From NCBI GenBank assembly GCA_002633275.1, contig NWBO01000069.1:16954-80953 (forward strand): a DNA stretch of 64,000 bases, read 5' to 3'. A model generated the notes under the pieces. That model was not told the origin of the DNA. It did no database searches and saw only the letters and a list, made by a program, of their open reading frames with translations. The stretch comes from Bacteroidales bacterium Phil12. GTDB lineage: Bacteria; Bacteroidota; Bacteroidia; Bacteroidales; P3. Positions 27,832-36,825 of the stretch are shown piece after piece. Every line of letters begins with the position of its first letter. Within the stretch, counting starts at the first letter, position 1. The translations under genes were made by a program, and so were the position numbers.

Positions 27832-29511
27832 ATGAAACAAATTATTGAATGCGTACCTAATATTTCAGAAGGTAACAACGAAGCGATAATAAATCAAGTT
27901 GTCAGCGAAATAGAGAAAGTTGAAGGCGTTAAACTTTTGGACGTTGACCCGGGTAAGACCACAAACCGTACGGTAATCACTTTTGTCGGCGAACCTGAAC
28001 AAGTGTGCGAGAGTGCTTTTCTTGTTGTAAAGAAAGCACAAGAGTTAATAGATATGCGTAACCACCACGGCGACCACCCGCGTTTTGGTGCAACGGATGT
28101 TTGTCCATTGATTCCTGTTGCAAACATAACAATGGAAGAAGTTGTGGAATATGCAAGAAAATTGGCACAAAGAATAGCAGCAGAATTGGAAGTTCCTGTT
28201 TATTGTTACGAGAGTGCAGCATATACTCCTGAAAGAAAGAATTTGGCAGTTTGTCGTCAAGGCGAATATGAGGCTTTGAAAGACAGAATATCTGTTGAAG
28301 GTCAATGCCCTGATTATGGTCCAAAGGTTTGGAGTGAAAAAGTAGCCAAATCAGGTGCTACGGCAGTAGGTGCAAGAGATTTCCTTTTGGCTGTCAATTA
28401 CAATTTGAACACAACATCTACACGTCGTGCCAATGCTATTGCTTTTGACGTAAGAGAAAAAGGTCGCCAAAAGAAAGAGAACGGCAAAGCTGTTTTAGAT
28501 GAAAATGGTAACAAAGTTTGGATACCTGGAACATTGAAAGGCACAAAAGCCATAGGCTGGTATATTGAGGAATACGGCATTGCACAAGTTTCTATGAATA
28601 TCACCAACGCTACTCTTACTCCGTTGCACGTTTGTTTTGACGAAGTTTGCGAAAAGGCTGCAAAAAGAGGTATCAGAGTTACGGGCGTTGAAGTTGTAGG
28701 CTTGTTACCTAAGAAAACACTTATCGATGCGGGTAAATATTATTTGGCAAAACAACAAAGAAGTCGTGGTGTTAGCGAGGAAGAATTAATCAAGATTGCC
28801 GTTAAATCAATGGGACTTGACGATTTGAAACCGTTTAATCCGCAGGAAAAAGTTATTGAATATTTGATTGAAGATCATTCAACCAAAAAACTTGTGGATA
28901 TGACTTGTAAAGCCTTTGCCGACGAGACAGCAAGCGAATCGGCTGCTCCGGGTGGCGGTAGTATCGCTGCTTATTGCGGTGCTTTGGCTGCTTCGTTGGG
29001 AACAATGGTTGCCAACCTTTCTTCACACAAAGCCGGTTGGGACGCAAGATGGGAAGAGTTTTCTGTTACTGCAGAGAAAGGTCAGGCTTTGAAAGATGAG
29101 TTGATTCATCTTGTTGATGAAGATACCAATGCTTTCAACAAGATTATGAATGCACTTGGTTTGCCAAAGAAAACCGAAGAGGACAAGGCTGCAAGAACAA
29201 CTGCAATACAAGAGGCTACAAAATATGCTATTGAAGTTCCTTATCGCACATTGCAGAAATCTCGTGAGACGTTTGAGATTTGCAAACTTATGATTGAAAC
29301 GGGCAATCCTAACTCTATCACAGACGGAGCCGTTGGTATTCTATGTGCAAAGGCAGCATGTGTCGGAGCGTTTATGAATATGAAAATCAATTGTGCATCT
29401 TTGGACGACAAAGCTTTTGTTAATGACATATTGGCAAAGGGCGAGCAATTGGTAAAAGAAGCTTGCGATATAGAAAAAGAATATACCGAAATGGTATTAG
29501 CTAAAATCTAA
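27832..29511 (+). CDS. ftcD: Bifunctional glutamate formiminotransferase/formiminotetrahydrofolate cyclodeaminase
   Basis: A 559-residue two-domain enzyme. Residues 1 to about 330 are the formiminotransferase (ECVPNISEGNNEAII, MRNHHGDHPRFGATDVCPLI with its catalytic His, and YESAAYTPERKNLA). Residues from about 350 are the cyclodeaminase (ETASESAAPGGGSIAAYCGA and the following helices). Together they move the formimino group of formiminoglutamate to tetrahydrofolate and then release ammonia to give methenyl-THF, the end of histidine degradation. hutH, hutU and hutI are not in the window. A strong terminator follows. Confidence 0.95.
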   Translation: MKQIIECVPNISEGNNEAIINQVVSEIEKVEGVKLLDVDPGKTTNRTVITFVGEPEQVCESAFLVVKKAQELIDMRNHHGDHPRFGATDVCPLIPVANITMEEVVEYARKLAQRIAAELEVPVYCYESAAYTPERKNLAVCRQGEYEALKDRISVEGQCPDYGPKVWSEKVAKSGATAVGARDFLLAVNYNLNTTSTRRANAIAFDVREKGRQKKENGKAVLDENGNKVWIPGTLKGTKAIGWYIEEYGIAQVSMNITNATLTPLHVCFDEVCEKAAKRGIRVTGVEVVGLLPKKTLIDAGKYYLAKQQRSRGVSEEELIKIAVKSMGLDDLKPFNPQEKVIEYLIEDHSTKKLVDMTCKAFADETASESAAPGGGSIAAYCGALAASLGTMVANLSSHKAGWDARWEEFSVTAEKGQALKDELIHLVDEDTNAFNKIMNALGLPKKTEEDKAARTTAIQEATKYAIEVPYRTLQKSRETFEICKLMIETGNPNSITDGAVGILCAKAACVGAFMNMKINCASLDDKAFVNDILAKGEQLVKEACDIEKEYTEMVLAKI

Positions 29512-29530
29512 TCAATAATATTCTTAAAAC

Positions 29531-29566
29531 AAAAAGGAACGATTATATAATCAATCGTTCCTTTTT
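29531..29566. terminator. Terminator after ftcD
   Basis: A perfect 14-bp stem (AAAAAGGAACGATT with its complement at 29553-29566), 8-base loop, A5 on one side and T5 on the other. It can act on both strands. Confidence 0.9.
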
Positions 29567-29574
29567 GTTTGATT

Positions 29575-29632
29575 TAACGTGAGTTCAACGAATTTAATTA
29601 TTAAAATAAGTGAATTTGTTAAACTCACGTTA
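29575..29632 (-). terminator. Long hairpin at the end of the glycosylase gene
   Basis: 22-base arms at 29575-29596 and 29611-29632 pair with one mismatch and two G-U pairs. The right arm overlaps the stop codon of the minus-strand glycosylase gene. Probable terminator or 3'-end structure. Confidence 0.55.
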
Positions 29633-30340
29633 TTTTAATATGGACGACCAGTGTCTTTTCTTCTCTTCAAATGAAAAATGGGTGTTCATATAACTTGTAC
29701 TAGGCATAGATATAAATTTAATATGTTCGGGAATATCTCTGGCGCCTATAAGATCATTAAACTTTTTCTCAGCCTCTTTACCATTGAATACTATTTTTTG
29801 TAGCGATGGGTGAGTTGTAATAAAACCTACGATGTCGTTAGCGACAGGATTCTTGATGTCAGCGTCAAGACTTCCTTCTCTATTAGCAGAACAGAGGACA
29901 TCCCAAAGAGCGATATGATGTTTCTTTAACATCGTAACTCTTGCATCGTAAGAGAGTAGTAATGTCTCGTTGAATAGTTCAGCGATGATTTTCCAAAAAT
30001 GGTTGTTGGGAGAAGCATAATATTCGCCTTTTTGCAACGAAATACTCCCTGGTAGGGTTCCTAAAATTAGAATCTGAGAGCTTGAATCTGCAATTGGGGC
30101 AAAACCTTTCACTATGTTCACTGTGGAGTGATTTTTTTCGATTATTGCTTTTTTATTCGACAGTGTTTTTATTCGATTATTATTGGAGTGCCTTATTTCC
30201 CATCTGCCCGATATTTTTAAGGCATTAGGAATAAGGCCTTCGCGCAAAAGCTTACGTAGAGACTGACCCTTTGTTGAGTAAGTCAAAATTCCATGTTCTT
30301 CTAAAACTCTGGAAAGTTCATTAGGTTTCACATATTCCAA
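29630..30340 (-). CDS. Hypoxanthine/uracil-type DNA glycosylase with an N-terminal extension
   Basis: A 236-residue frame starting at a TTG. Residues from about 78 to the end match the hypoxanthine-DNA glycosylase branch of the uracil-glycosylase superfamily: GFAPIADSSSQILILGTLPG, YYASPNNHFWKII (catalytic Asn region), HIALWDVL and SMPSTSYMN. It removes deaminated bases. The first 75 residues (QSLRKLLREGLIPNALKISG) resemble a small DNA-binding module and are not part of the catalytic domain. The frame stays open upstream of the TTG to about 30392, while an ATG at 30396-30398 is one frame off (MVDI, then TELYHLKDEYLEKNG in the glycosylase frame). A one-base deletion near 30387 may therefore have removed the true start. 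It may still work from the TTG. Confidence 0.72.
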   Translation of the reverse strand: MEYVKPNELSRVLEEHGILTYSTKGQSLRKLLREGLIPNALKISGRWEIRHSNNNRIKTLSNKKAIIEKNHSTVNIVKGFAPIADSSSQILILGTLPGSISLQKGEYYASPNNHFWKIIAELFNETLLLSYDARVTMLKKHHIALWDVLCSANREGSLDADIKNPVANDIVGFITTHPSLQKIVFNGKEAEKKFNDLIGARDIPEHIKFISMPSTSYMNTHFSFEEKKRHWSSILK

Positions 30341-30741
30341 GCCATTCTTTTCAAGATACTCATCTTTTAGATGATATAATTCTGTTAATGTCTACCATTT
30401 TGTTTTTCTGCAATAGTTGTTATCACCCTTATTTTCAAACTAACTGTGAAATTATAACAAATTCGGCAAATAGCAATGGTTTTTGCCATAAATGTTATAA
30501 TTGATATGATTTTTTATTCACATCCATCCAATAAAACTGAGCATTATTAATATTAAATATGAGTATTACCTGCCATATTTGTTATATATCCTACGAGGAC
30601 TTTTATAATATTAAAAACATAGAACTTTGGACAACTTGTCGGTTCTATTTACCGATGCAGAATGTTTATTTGCCCACGCAAACTATGTTTTCGTTGTGTA
30701 AGTTGTTGTATATCAATATGTAATTTTTTGACATGTATTCA

Positions 30742-30763
30742 CGGGGGACAAACGGGGGACAAA
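30742..30763. repeat. Tandem 11-base repeat
   Basis: CGGGGGACAAA occurs twice back-to-back (30742-30752 and 30753-30763). The GGGACAAA core recurs in the following repeats. Confidence 0.8.
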
Positions 30764-30774
30764 AAATCGCATAA

Positions 30775-31111
30775 AAAAAGAAAGAAAAACAATAAAACCA
30801 TTTCAGAAAAGCCACACTGAAATGTCAAGGACAAAATTTGTCCCTCGCTATCTTTTTTGTTTGTCCCTCATTGTCCCTTGGGTTCAGGGTTAGATTCTGT
30901 ATTGTTTCAGCGAAACACTACAACCATCATATAAGCAATTTTAAAATCAGTAGACAGAGAGTAAATCTTGCATACCAAAAGAAAAAAAAATAAATTATTT
31001 CAGAAAACCACACAGAAATCTGGGGGGGGGACAAAATTTGTCCCTCGCCATCTTTCGTTTTGTCCCTTGCTGTCCCTCTTTTTCATGGTCGGGTTCTGTA
31101 TTATTTCTGAA
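30775..31111. repeat. Pair of degenerate ~135-base repeats with GGGACAAA palindromes
   Basis: Unit 1 (about 30775-30910) and unit 2 (about 30977-31111) share, in order, an A-rich stretch, TTTCAGAAAA(G)CCACAC, a palindrome GGACAAAATTTGTCC, several TTGTCCCT motifs and TTCTGTATTRTTTC. Unit 2 carries G9 just before its palindrome. These could be protein-binding sites for a recombinase or a replication protein. Confidence 0.65.
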
Positions 31112-31566
31112 AAGCCTTCATAAATAAGTTTAGTTTGGTTTTTGTATATCTAATCAAGTTCTAAACTAAACCGCTTGATAATCTCAAAATCTGAACATTT
31201 TGGTCGTCTTTTTTCTTTTCGTCAGCAAAGACTTCTTTTTAACTCGCTATTACTTGAAATGCAGTTCACCGTTTATAGTGTTCATTTTATGCCCCCACTA
31301 TCCATTTTCTTCTTCCACATCACTTTCGGGCTGGTTGAATAAGAATTGTGTCGCGAAGGTATATGTCCTGTCTTTCTTCTTCGCAAGGTCAAGCCTGCCG
31401 GTTCCTGCCAAAATCTCCACACTCGATTTTCAACTGAGGTAGTATTTTGCCAATGAAACCTTGCAAGAAGAGCCGGGACACCTTGCAATGCGACATAATT
31501 TTAATCAAACCCGAAAGTAGCTGATGCGAACAGAGGGAAAAGTAAAAATTCAAATCAGAAGCGATT

Positions 31567-31860
31567 ATGGCAAATTATGCGACAAACATCTTCTACGCAA
31601 GTACGGAGAACGAGAAAGACCTTGATAAGGTAGAGAAATTTTTAGATGAAACTTTTTGCGACTGTTATCTTGACAGGGCAGAGGACAGTATTGAGGGAGA
31701 GTTTTTCTCAAAGTGGGATTATCCCGAAAAAGAGATAAACGAAATGATTTCTCTTTTGGAGAGCAAAGACAAGATTTATATCCGAGTGCTGACACACGAG
31801 CTGTGCAACGAGTATGTGAACTTTCAGGTATTCTCAAACGGAGAATGGTCTTACAGATAA
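31567..31860 (+). CDS. Small conserved accessory protein of Bacteroides mobile elements
   Basis: A 97-residue acidic protein (ANYATNIFYASTENEKDLDK, then FFSKWDYPEKEINEMISLLE, ending VNFQVFSNGEWSYR). The alternation of strands and helices and the terminal NGEWSYR resemble a ferredoxin-like accessory family carried by Bacteroidales conjugative elements, but I cannot name it. It opens a run of four small same-strand genes. Base composition is richer in G+C than the core to its left. Confidence 0.6.
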   Translation: MANYATNIFYASTENEKDLDKVEKFLDETFCDCYLDRAEDSIEGEFFSKWDYPEKEINEMISLLESKDKIYIRVLTHELCNEYVNFQVFSNGEWSYR

Positions 31861-31880
31861 CCCTTAAACACAAGCGTACT

Positions 31881-32060
31881 ATGTATAACGAAGAAGAACA
31901 GGCAATAGACATTATCGGGTGTTCTTGTACTTTACTGACACCTTACAAAGGATATACTGAGGGCGAAGTGGTTGGCGATTATGGCTCAGAAATAGTGGTA
32001 AGGCTCAACAACGGCAAAGAAGTAGTGGAATACCGGGACGAGGTACTAATCTATGACTAA
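31881..32060 (+). CDS. Small hypothetical protein
   Basis: A 59-residue protein starting MYNEEEQAIDIIGCSCTLLT and ending VVEYRDEVLIYD. It looks like a small beta-barrel (GEVVGDYGSEIVVRLNNGKE). The in-frame upstream extension overlaps the previous gene, so the ATG at 31881, 20 bases past that gene's stop, is preferred. Function unknown; likely part of the same accessory transcript. Confidence 0.5.
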   Translation: MYNEEEQAIDIIGCSCTLLTPYKGYTEGEVVGDYGSEIVVRLNNGKEVVEYRDEVLIYD

Positions 32061-32074
32061 TGGAGGATTGACTT

Positions 32075-32410
32075 ATGATCACACCGATAGCGACAAGATT
32101 TGTGGATTGGGATATTCCCGAACTTTCAACCCTACAAGACAGCAAGGTATATCAGTTGAGACAACAACTCAATGATGGCGTTCCTATGTGCCGACAGCAG
32201 AAGAATTGGCTGACAAACAGCGTGAACAGCAATACCTATTTCAAAAGGTCAGTTCCACTTATGGGCTACCGCTTTGACTTTTCGGATGTGCTGAAACGTT
32301 TCTTTGTCAAGCAATATGGGCATATTGCAGAATACTATGCCGTTGATAAAACCTCATTGAGGGCATTCCTTTGTGGCAGGATTGATGAAATCATTGAAAT
32401 AACCGATTAA
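32075..32410 (+). CDS. Hypothetical protein of a mobile-element accessory cluster
   Basis: A 111-residue protein (ATRFVDWDIPELSTLQ, MCRQQKNWLTNSVNSNTYFK, MGYRFDFSDVLKRFFVKQYG). No catalytic motif or membrane segment seen. It belongs to the run of small genes at 31567-32710 with 10 to 20 base gaps. Similar proteins occur in Bacteroides conjugative elements to my recollection; I cannot assign a function. Confidence 0.6.
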   Translation: MITPIATRFVDWDIPELSTLQDSKVYQLRQQLNDGVPMCRQQKNWLTNSVNSNTYFKRSVPLMGYRFDFSDVLKRFFVKQYGHIAEYYAVDKTSLRAFLCGRIDEIIEITD

Positions 32411-32422
32411 AATAAAAATATT

Positions 32423-32710
32423 ATGCTGTACGATTATGGACAAGAAAGCAAAACGCCAATGCTTCTGACTTTGGCAAATGGCAATACCATTGAGGACGAA
32501 TTTATAGGCCTACGGATAGATACCAACACATTACCCAAAGGGAAACTATGGTATCACATTCGGCATACGGACGATGATTGGACGGAACCTGCCTCATTGA
32601 AGAATGGTTGCGTGGTGGTCAATTTCTGTGGTACGTTCATTTGCGACCCCATCGACGATTTCCCTTGTGGACAGGAACTGGAGATAGCCGACTGGTCATA
32701 TATGGAATGA
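32423..32710 (+). CDS. Hypothetical protein of a mobile-element accessory cluster
   Basis: A 95-residue acidic protein (MLYDYGQESKTPMLLTLANG, WYHIRHTDDDWTEPASLKNG, FICDPIDDFPCGQELEIADW). It is rich in short beta strands and Asp/Glu. It is the last of four small genes and starts 12 bases after the previous stop. Function unknown. Confidence 0.6.
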   Translation: MLYDYGQESKTPMLLTLANGNTIEDEFIGLRIDTNTLPKGKLWYHIRHTDDDWTEPASLKNGCVVVNFCGTFICDPIDDFPCGQELEIADWSYME

Positions 32711-33516
32711 TGACAGGCTTCAGGCGAATGGCAGCACGGAGAAAGTTTCTCTATGTTGCCATTTCTGTTATTGACCAATATGCCATAAATAGCAATCGAC
32801 TTTTATAATCCGGGCTTGTAGAAACAAGCCTGACTACCTTTTGTAAATTAGCATTATTCCGGAGAAGCCGGCAATACACCTTTTAAAGATTCGATAGTTC
32901 ATACTTCGCCAATAACGACCAAGGCTGCTTTGTCTGGCGATAGCGGGACTTCTGCTTTTCTTTCTCTTCTTGGGCATCCCTGTCTTGTCGGCCGTTGAAG
33001 TAGAAGGCGACTATTCTGATGCGGTTTTCGACTGTTCGTCAAGTCGGTCTGTTTTCCGGAGCGGCACACTCCACGGCAGAATGCTCTTGGTCGGATTACG
33101 ATATAAATGCAGGCATTGTCCGGCATCCACTTTTGGCGGCAATACTCGTTCCTCTCCAATCATACTTCTTCTTTTGGACTTACAGCCGGAGCGTTTATTC
33201 AAACTTACATTTACGGACGGATGCTGTCCACTCACGAAGCCTTGCTAATTTTTTTATCAACCCGTTTCACAACCGCCTTTGGTCGTGTTATCACACATTT
33301 TTCCGTTGCAAAGTTAGTATGCAGCCGGGCACGGCTAAAGAGCCTTGGTCAATGGCGTAGCTTCACAAATCTTCCTTTATCGAGCCCATGGTTTTGACGG
33401 CTTGCGCTAACAAAAATAAAGCGTATTTGATTGCTATCCTTGTCGCAACCCTATACTGCACTCACTTATGTTGGCAGCGTAAAAATAATTTTAATAACAA
33501 CTTAAAGCATTGTAAT
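32711..33516. other. Gene-free interval before ssb
   Basis: About 800 bases. Open frames exist in several phases on both strands, as expected for GC-richer DNA, but none has a recognisable product. A minus-strand TAACTTTG box lies at 33309-33316. The interval may hold a non-coding RNA or decayed genes. Confidence 0.45.
33309..33316 (-). promoter_or_regulatory. Isolated -7 box reading leftward
   Basis: The minus strand reads TAACTTTG followed by CAACGG, a common Bacteroidetes start-region context. No gene is recognised downstream on the minus strand, so it may drive a small RNA or a lost gene. Confidence 0.35.
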
Positions 33517-33897
33517 ATGAAACAGATTGAGAACAATTTTGCAGTATCAGGATTCGTAGGTAAGGACGCAGAAATCCGTCAGTTCGCAAACGCAAGCGTG
33601 GCACGCTTCTCATTGGCGGTAAGCCGTCAGGAGAAGAATGGAGAGGAAACAAAGCGTGTTTCCGCTTTCATCAACGTGGAAGCCTGGCGCAACAACACCA
33701 GCACCGATTCGCTCACCCAGATAACCAAGGGCGTTCTGCTGACCGTGGAGGGCTACTTCAAACCCGAAGAGTGAACCGACAAAGACGGCGTAAAACATAA
33801 TCGCATCGTCATGGTCGCCAACAAGTTCTATCCAACGCCTGACAAGGAGGAAGCTCCGGCAGAGCCAGAGAAGAAAACGAAAAAAGGCAAGAAGTAA
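33517..33897 (+). pseudogene. ssb: Single-stranded DNA-binding protein gene interrupted by an in-frame TGA
   Basis: From the ATG at 33517 the frame encodes an OB-fold SSB (NNFAVSGFVGKDAEIRQFA, ASVARFSLAVSRQEKNGEET, VEGYFKPEE). A TGA at 33772-33774 stops it after 85 residues. Beyond it the same frame continues TDKDGVKHNRIVMVANKFYP and ends in a basic tail (KKTKKGKK) at a TAA (33895-33897), giving 126 codons in all. A Trp codon (TGG) at the stop position would restore a normal-looking protein. The tail lacks the acidic DDDIPF-type tip. Element-borne ssb genes help conjugative transfer. This copy is probably inactive. Confidence 0.82.
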
Positions 33898-33912
33898 TTC
33901 CTGCCTCGCCTT

Positions 33913-33946
33913 AAAAAACAAAGCGGCTTTGGTCGCTTTTGTTTTT
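33913..33946. terminator. Terminator between convergent ssb and HIRAN genes
   Basis: AAAAAACAAAGCG pairs imperfectly with CGCTTTTGTTTTT around an 8-base loop. The A-rich and T-rich ends suggest action on both strands. Confidence 0.6.
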
Positions 33947-33983
33947 GCTCGTAGATTTGCCTGTTATACATTGATGTAAATAT

Positions 33984-34934
33984 TTATCGGTTATAGAATA
34001 ATTGTTGTAGTTTTACGGAAGCATCTTTCGACAGAAATTCATCGGCTTGAATTGTACTAATATCCTCATCTTCAAGAAATGGCATACACTCATTTTTTAC
34101 TTTTAGTGGGCCTTGAATCAATGTAAACACATAGTAGCAACTATCATCAACGGCATATAGAGAATCTTTATCTTCCACGAAATATGCTGCATCGTCATCG
34201 CCTACGGCTATGCAATACATCAGATACAGCTCTGTTTCATTTTCGCCTTTGCGTATGAACATTACTTTATCTCCTTTTTCTGGAAAATTGTGGTATTCAC
34301 ACGGTTGGAAACCTCCCCACCTAAAATAAGCACAGCCATGATTTTCTATGCAAGTGGTAAACTCTTCGTATGCTTCATCATCCAGTTCCAAGGCACGCAA
34401 TAGATGGTCTGTATTCTCATATTCTTCCTCGTCTTTGCTGATGATATATATCTTCATCCACAGACTGCCTTTATAGGGGTTGGAGCCATTGACTTGACTA
34501 AGTTCACATTCAAAAACTTCTGCCCAACCCATATCCATCATGTTAGCCAAATGCTTATTATCCGATCGAGGTACATATCCCAAAATGTAGTCAAAATCAA
34601 AGTCATCAGGGTCTCCGTCATAATCATCTGCCAGGGCTACAGCAATGGCATTTTTGTCGTGCTTGTTATCTTTCTCTCGTATCAATGCAAGTTCTGCACC
34701 CTCATATAGTTCATTCCAAACCTCTTCAAGGTCATGGAATGTAATTCCCGCGATCTGACACTCCTTGTAGAGAATACGATTTTTACGTCTATAGATGTGT
34801 GGAGGACCAGGCATACCCATAGTTACTTTTATCAATTCTGATTCTTGGGGAGGCATGACATCACCTTGTAAAACAAATCTATCAACATCATCCAATTCGC
34901 TATTGTTCTCCACATCCAGCATTTCAATATTCAA
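33984..34934 (-). CDS. HIRAN-domain protein
   Basis: A 316-residue protein. Residues about 50-175 form a HIRAN domain: YKECQIAGITFHDLEEVW, LYEGAELALIREKDNKHDKN, AIAVAL, then ILGYVPRSDNKHLANMMDMG. HIRAN domains bind free 3' DNA ends in eukaryotic remodellers and occur as single proteins in bacteria. The C-terminal half is acidic and not recognised. The start is a TTG at 34934 overlapping the previous stop (TTGA), or an ATG four codons later. It is the last gene of the long minus-strand operon. A role in sensing DNA ends for the upstream restriction genes is inference. Confidence 0.75.
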   Translation of the reverse strand: MNIEMLDVENNSELDDVDRFVLQGDVMPPQESELIKVTMGMPGPPHIYRRKNRILYKECQIAGITFHDLEEVWNELYEGAELALIREKDNKHDKNAIAVALADDYDGDPDDFDFDYILGYVPRSDNKHLANMMDMGWAEVFECELSQVNGSNPYKGSLWMKIYIISKDEEEYENTDHLLRALELDDEAYEEFTTCIENHGCAYFRWGGFQPCEYHNFPEKGDKVMFIRKGENETELYLMYCIAVGDDDAAYFVEDKDSLYAVDDSCYYVFTLIQGPLKVKNECMPFLEDEDISTIQADEFLSKDASVKLQQLFYNR

Positions 34935-35125
34935 ATCAATATCCGAAATTCCTTTTCTTCCAATTGTTTTTGAAGGTCACGAAGCTCAGCATCGCATTTA
35001 GGGCAGGTGCCAAGACAATCTCCTTGATGTGTACATTCAGATGGTGTGTACTCCAAGTTATATCGTTCTGCAATCTGTTTCCTGATTGCTTTTAGTAATT
35101 CGCATTTTTCTTTTCCTGTGCTCAT
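34931..35125 (-). CDS. Small cysteine-rich protein coupled to HIRAN and radical SAM genes
   Basis: A 64-residue protein: a basic helical N-terminus (KEKCELLKAIRKQIAERYNL), then CTHQGDCLGTCPKC in the middle, and a coiled-coil-like end (ELRDLQKQLEEKEF). Four closely spaced cysteines (C.....C...C..C) could hold zinc or an Fe-S cluster. It overlaps the radical SAM gene upstream (ATGA) and the HIRAN gene downstream by four bases each, so all three are translationally coupled. Similar small proteins accompany radical SAM activases in Bacteroides to my recollection. Function unknown. Confidence 0.7.
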   Translation of the reverse strand: MSTGKEKCELLKAIRKQIAERYNLEYTPSECTHQGDCLGTCPKCDAELRDLQKQLEEKEFRILI

Positions 35126-35780
35126 AGCATTATTACTTTTGGGGATGTTTTGTAATATATCGTCTTAACTACATTGGTAAATCCAAATCGTTTCTTAATG
35201 TCTTCAATAGTTCTATCAACGTCACTTTCATTATTAAACTCTGGAATGATTGGCACTTTAATCATTACTTGGTCATTCGTGACACATCGTTTGAGAATTG
35301 CCAAATGTTGCTCAATCACTGGTGATACACAAGTGTATGAATAATAAGTTTCCGGATCTAATGATTTGACATCCACAATCCAGTAATCTACCACTTTGCT
35401 TAATCTCCTGATGTTTTCAATAGAACAATGCAAAGAGGTTTCTATGGTAATCTTCCATAGGTCGTTACAAAGTTCGTTGAACTCTTCGATAAATTCAGGA
35501 TATAATGTCGGTTCTCCACCTCCAAAGCATATGCCTCCGTCCGTTGATTGAAAATAGATGTTGTCTATCTTTACCAAATCATATAGTTCCAGAGGAGTAA
35601 GCATCATAATGCCTTCTCGCAGAGTTTTACCATCATCCTCGTATATTGGCTTATGGCACTTCTCGTTTAGGCAATATATACATTTGAGCGGACAACCCAT
35701 GAACGTAACCAAAGTCCGTCTGTTCCCATACGAAGCCTGCTGATGGCAAAAATGGGTGCTTTGTTGGTGTTGCTTTTCAT
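35122..35780 (-). pseudogene. Radical SAM (activase-like) gene with a 5' frameshift
   Basis: An open frame of 196 residues (35122-35712) begins just ahead of the cluster motif CPLKCIYC (CxxxCxxC) and contains ICFGGGEPTLYPEFIEEF, a second SAM-binding block, and VDYWIVDVKS. This looks like the YjjW or anaerobic-activase type. A better start is the ATG at 35778-35780 (MKSNTNKAPIFAISRLRMGT), which is one frame off. The frames join as MGTDG and TLVTFMGCP around 35713-35717, so a base (or 13 bases, since relatives have four more residues here) seems to be missing. If translation can begin at the TTG at 35712 the core enzyme might survive. Partner glycyl-radical protein not seen. Confidence 0.65.
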
Positions 35781-35789
35781 AAATGATGT

Positions 35790-36824
35790 CTATTGTGTAA
35801 TAGCTATTTTTATCAGTCCATCAAGGCGTTGCTCAAAAATGCGGTATGCCTCTTCGATTTGCGAAAGGGGGAAGCGGTGGGTAATGAGTGGGGTGGTGTC
35901 AATTTTTACCTCTCTTATAAGTTGTAACACTTCTTCGCAGTCACAGCCGTCCACACCACCAGTTTTGAATGTCAGATTCTTGCCATACATTTGTGGAAGC
36001 GGTAGCGTTTGTGCTTTATCATAAAGAGCCACAATGGTAATGATGGCATTTGGTCGCGCACACTGCCATGCCAATCGGAATGTATCTTTGCCTCCAGCCA
36101 CTTCTATCACCCGGTCTGCTCCGCCGTGGTCGCTGTTTTGGGTTACAAATTGCAGACATTCGTCGGGCGAGGTAATAAGCACATCGGGATAGTGCTGTTT
36201 GATAAAGTCACGTCTCACCTCTGATTGCTCACACACAATGATGCGTTTAGGCTGTTTCAGCATTGCACACAATAATGTACATATGCCTGTCGGTCCGACA
36301 CCGATAATCAAAACAGTGTCATCTGCCGATATTTCACTGATACGTGCAGCCCAGAATCCGGTTGCCAATATATCGCCTACAAACAGAGCCTGTTCGTCTG
36401 TTACACCATCGGGTATGCGGTTAAGCCCCTGATTAGCCAAGGGGACACGCACATATTCCGTCTGTCCGCCGTCTATTCTGCATCCCAACGCCCAATCGCC
36501 GTGAGGTGAAGTGCAGTTGTTTACGTATCCGTTTTTGCAGAAGAAGCACTCTCCACAAAATGTTTCCACATTTACTGTTACCCTGTCTCCCACCTTCACA
36601 TTGCAGACTTCATCGCCAAGTTCTTCCACAACGCCAACCATCTCATGACCAACGGTAATGCCCTTGACCGCACGAGGCACACTACCATACTTGATATGTA
36701 GGTCGCTTGAACAAATACTACTCATTGTTACCCTTACAATGGCATCTGTTGGTTCTTACAAATGAGGCTTTAGCTTATCAAGCAACTCAAATTTTCCTCT
36801 GTTAATATATCTGTATGCTTTCAT
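35790..36824 (-). pseudogene. Zinc-dependent alcohol dehydrogenase-like gene with an early stop
   Basis: A medium-chain dehydrogenase. The frame from ATG 36822-36824 reads MKAYRYINRGKFELLDKLKP and meets TAA at 36756-36758 (codon 23), then continues in the same frame as EPTDAIVRVTMSSICSSDLH. Catalytic zinc ligands (C in SICSSDLH, H in TVGHEMVG), a four-cysteine structural zinc loop (CGECFFCKNGYVNNC) and the NAD loop IGVGPTGICTLL are intact. Restart at ATG 36725 would lose the first strand. It abuts the zinc-ribbon gene (one-base gap) and precedes the radical SAM gene by nine bases. The substrate is unknown. Confidence 0.78.
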
Positions 36825-36825
36825 T

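Larger units (their letters stand above)
30341..31566. other. Long gene-free interval at the edge of the mobile island
   Basis: About 1.2 kb without a convincing gene. It contains two tandem 11-base repeats, two degenerate ~135-base repeats built around GGACAAAATTTGTCC palindromes, and a G9 tract. An open frame at 31200-31442 lacks a ribosome site and has no recognisable content. The base composition rises towards the right, marking the transition into mobile DNA. Confidence 0.55.

Noticed and set aside
31200..31442. An 80-residue plus-strand open frame in the island edge
   Set aside because: Phenylalanine- and serine-rich with no motif, no clear ribosome site and no operon context. It looks like chance in AT-rich DNA.
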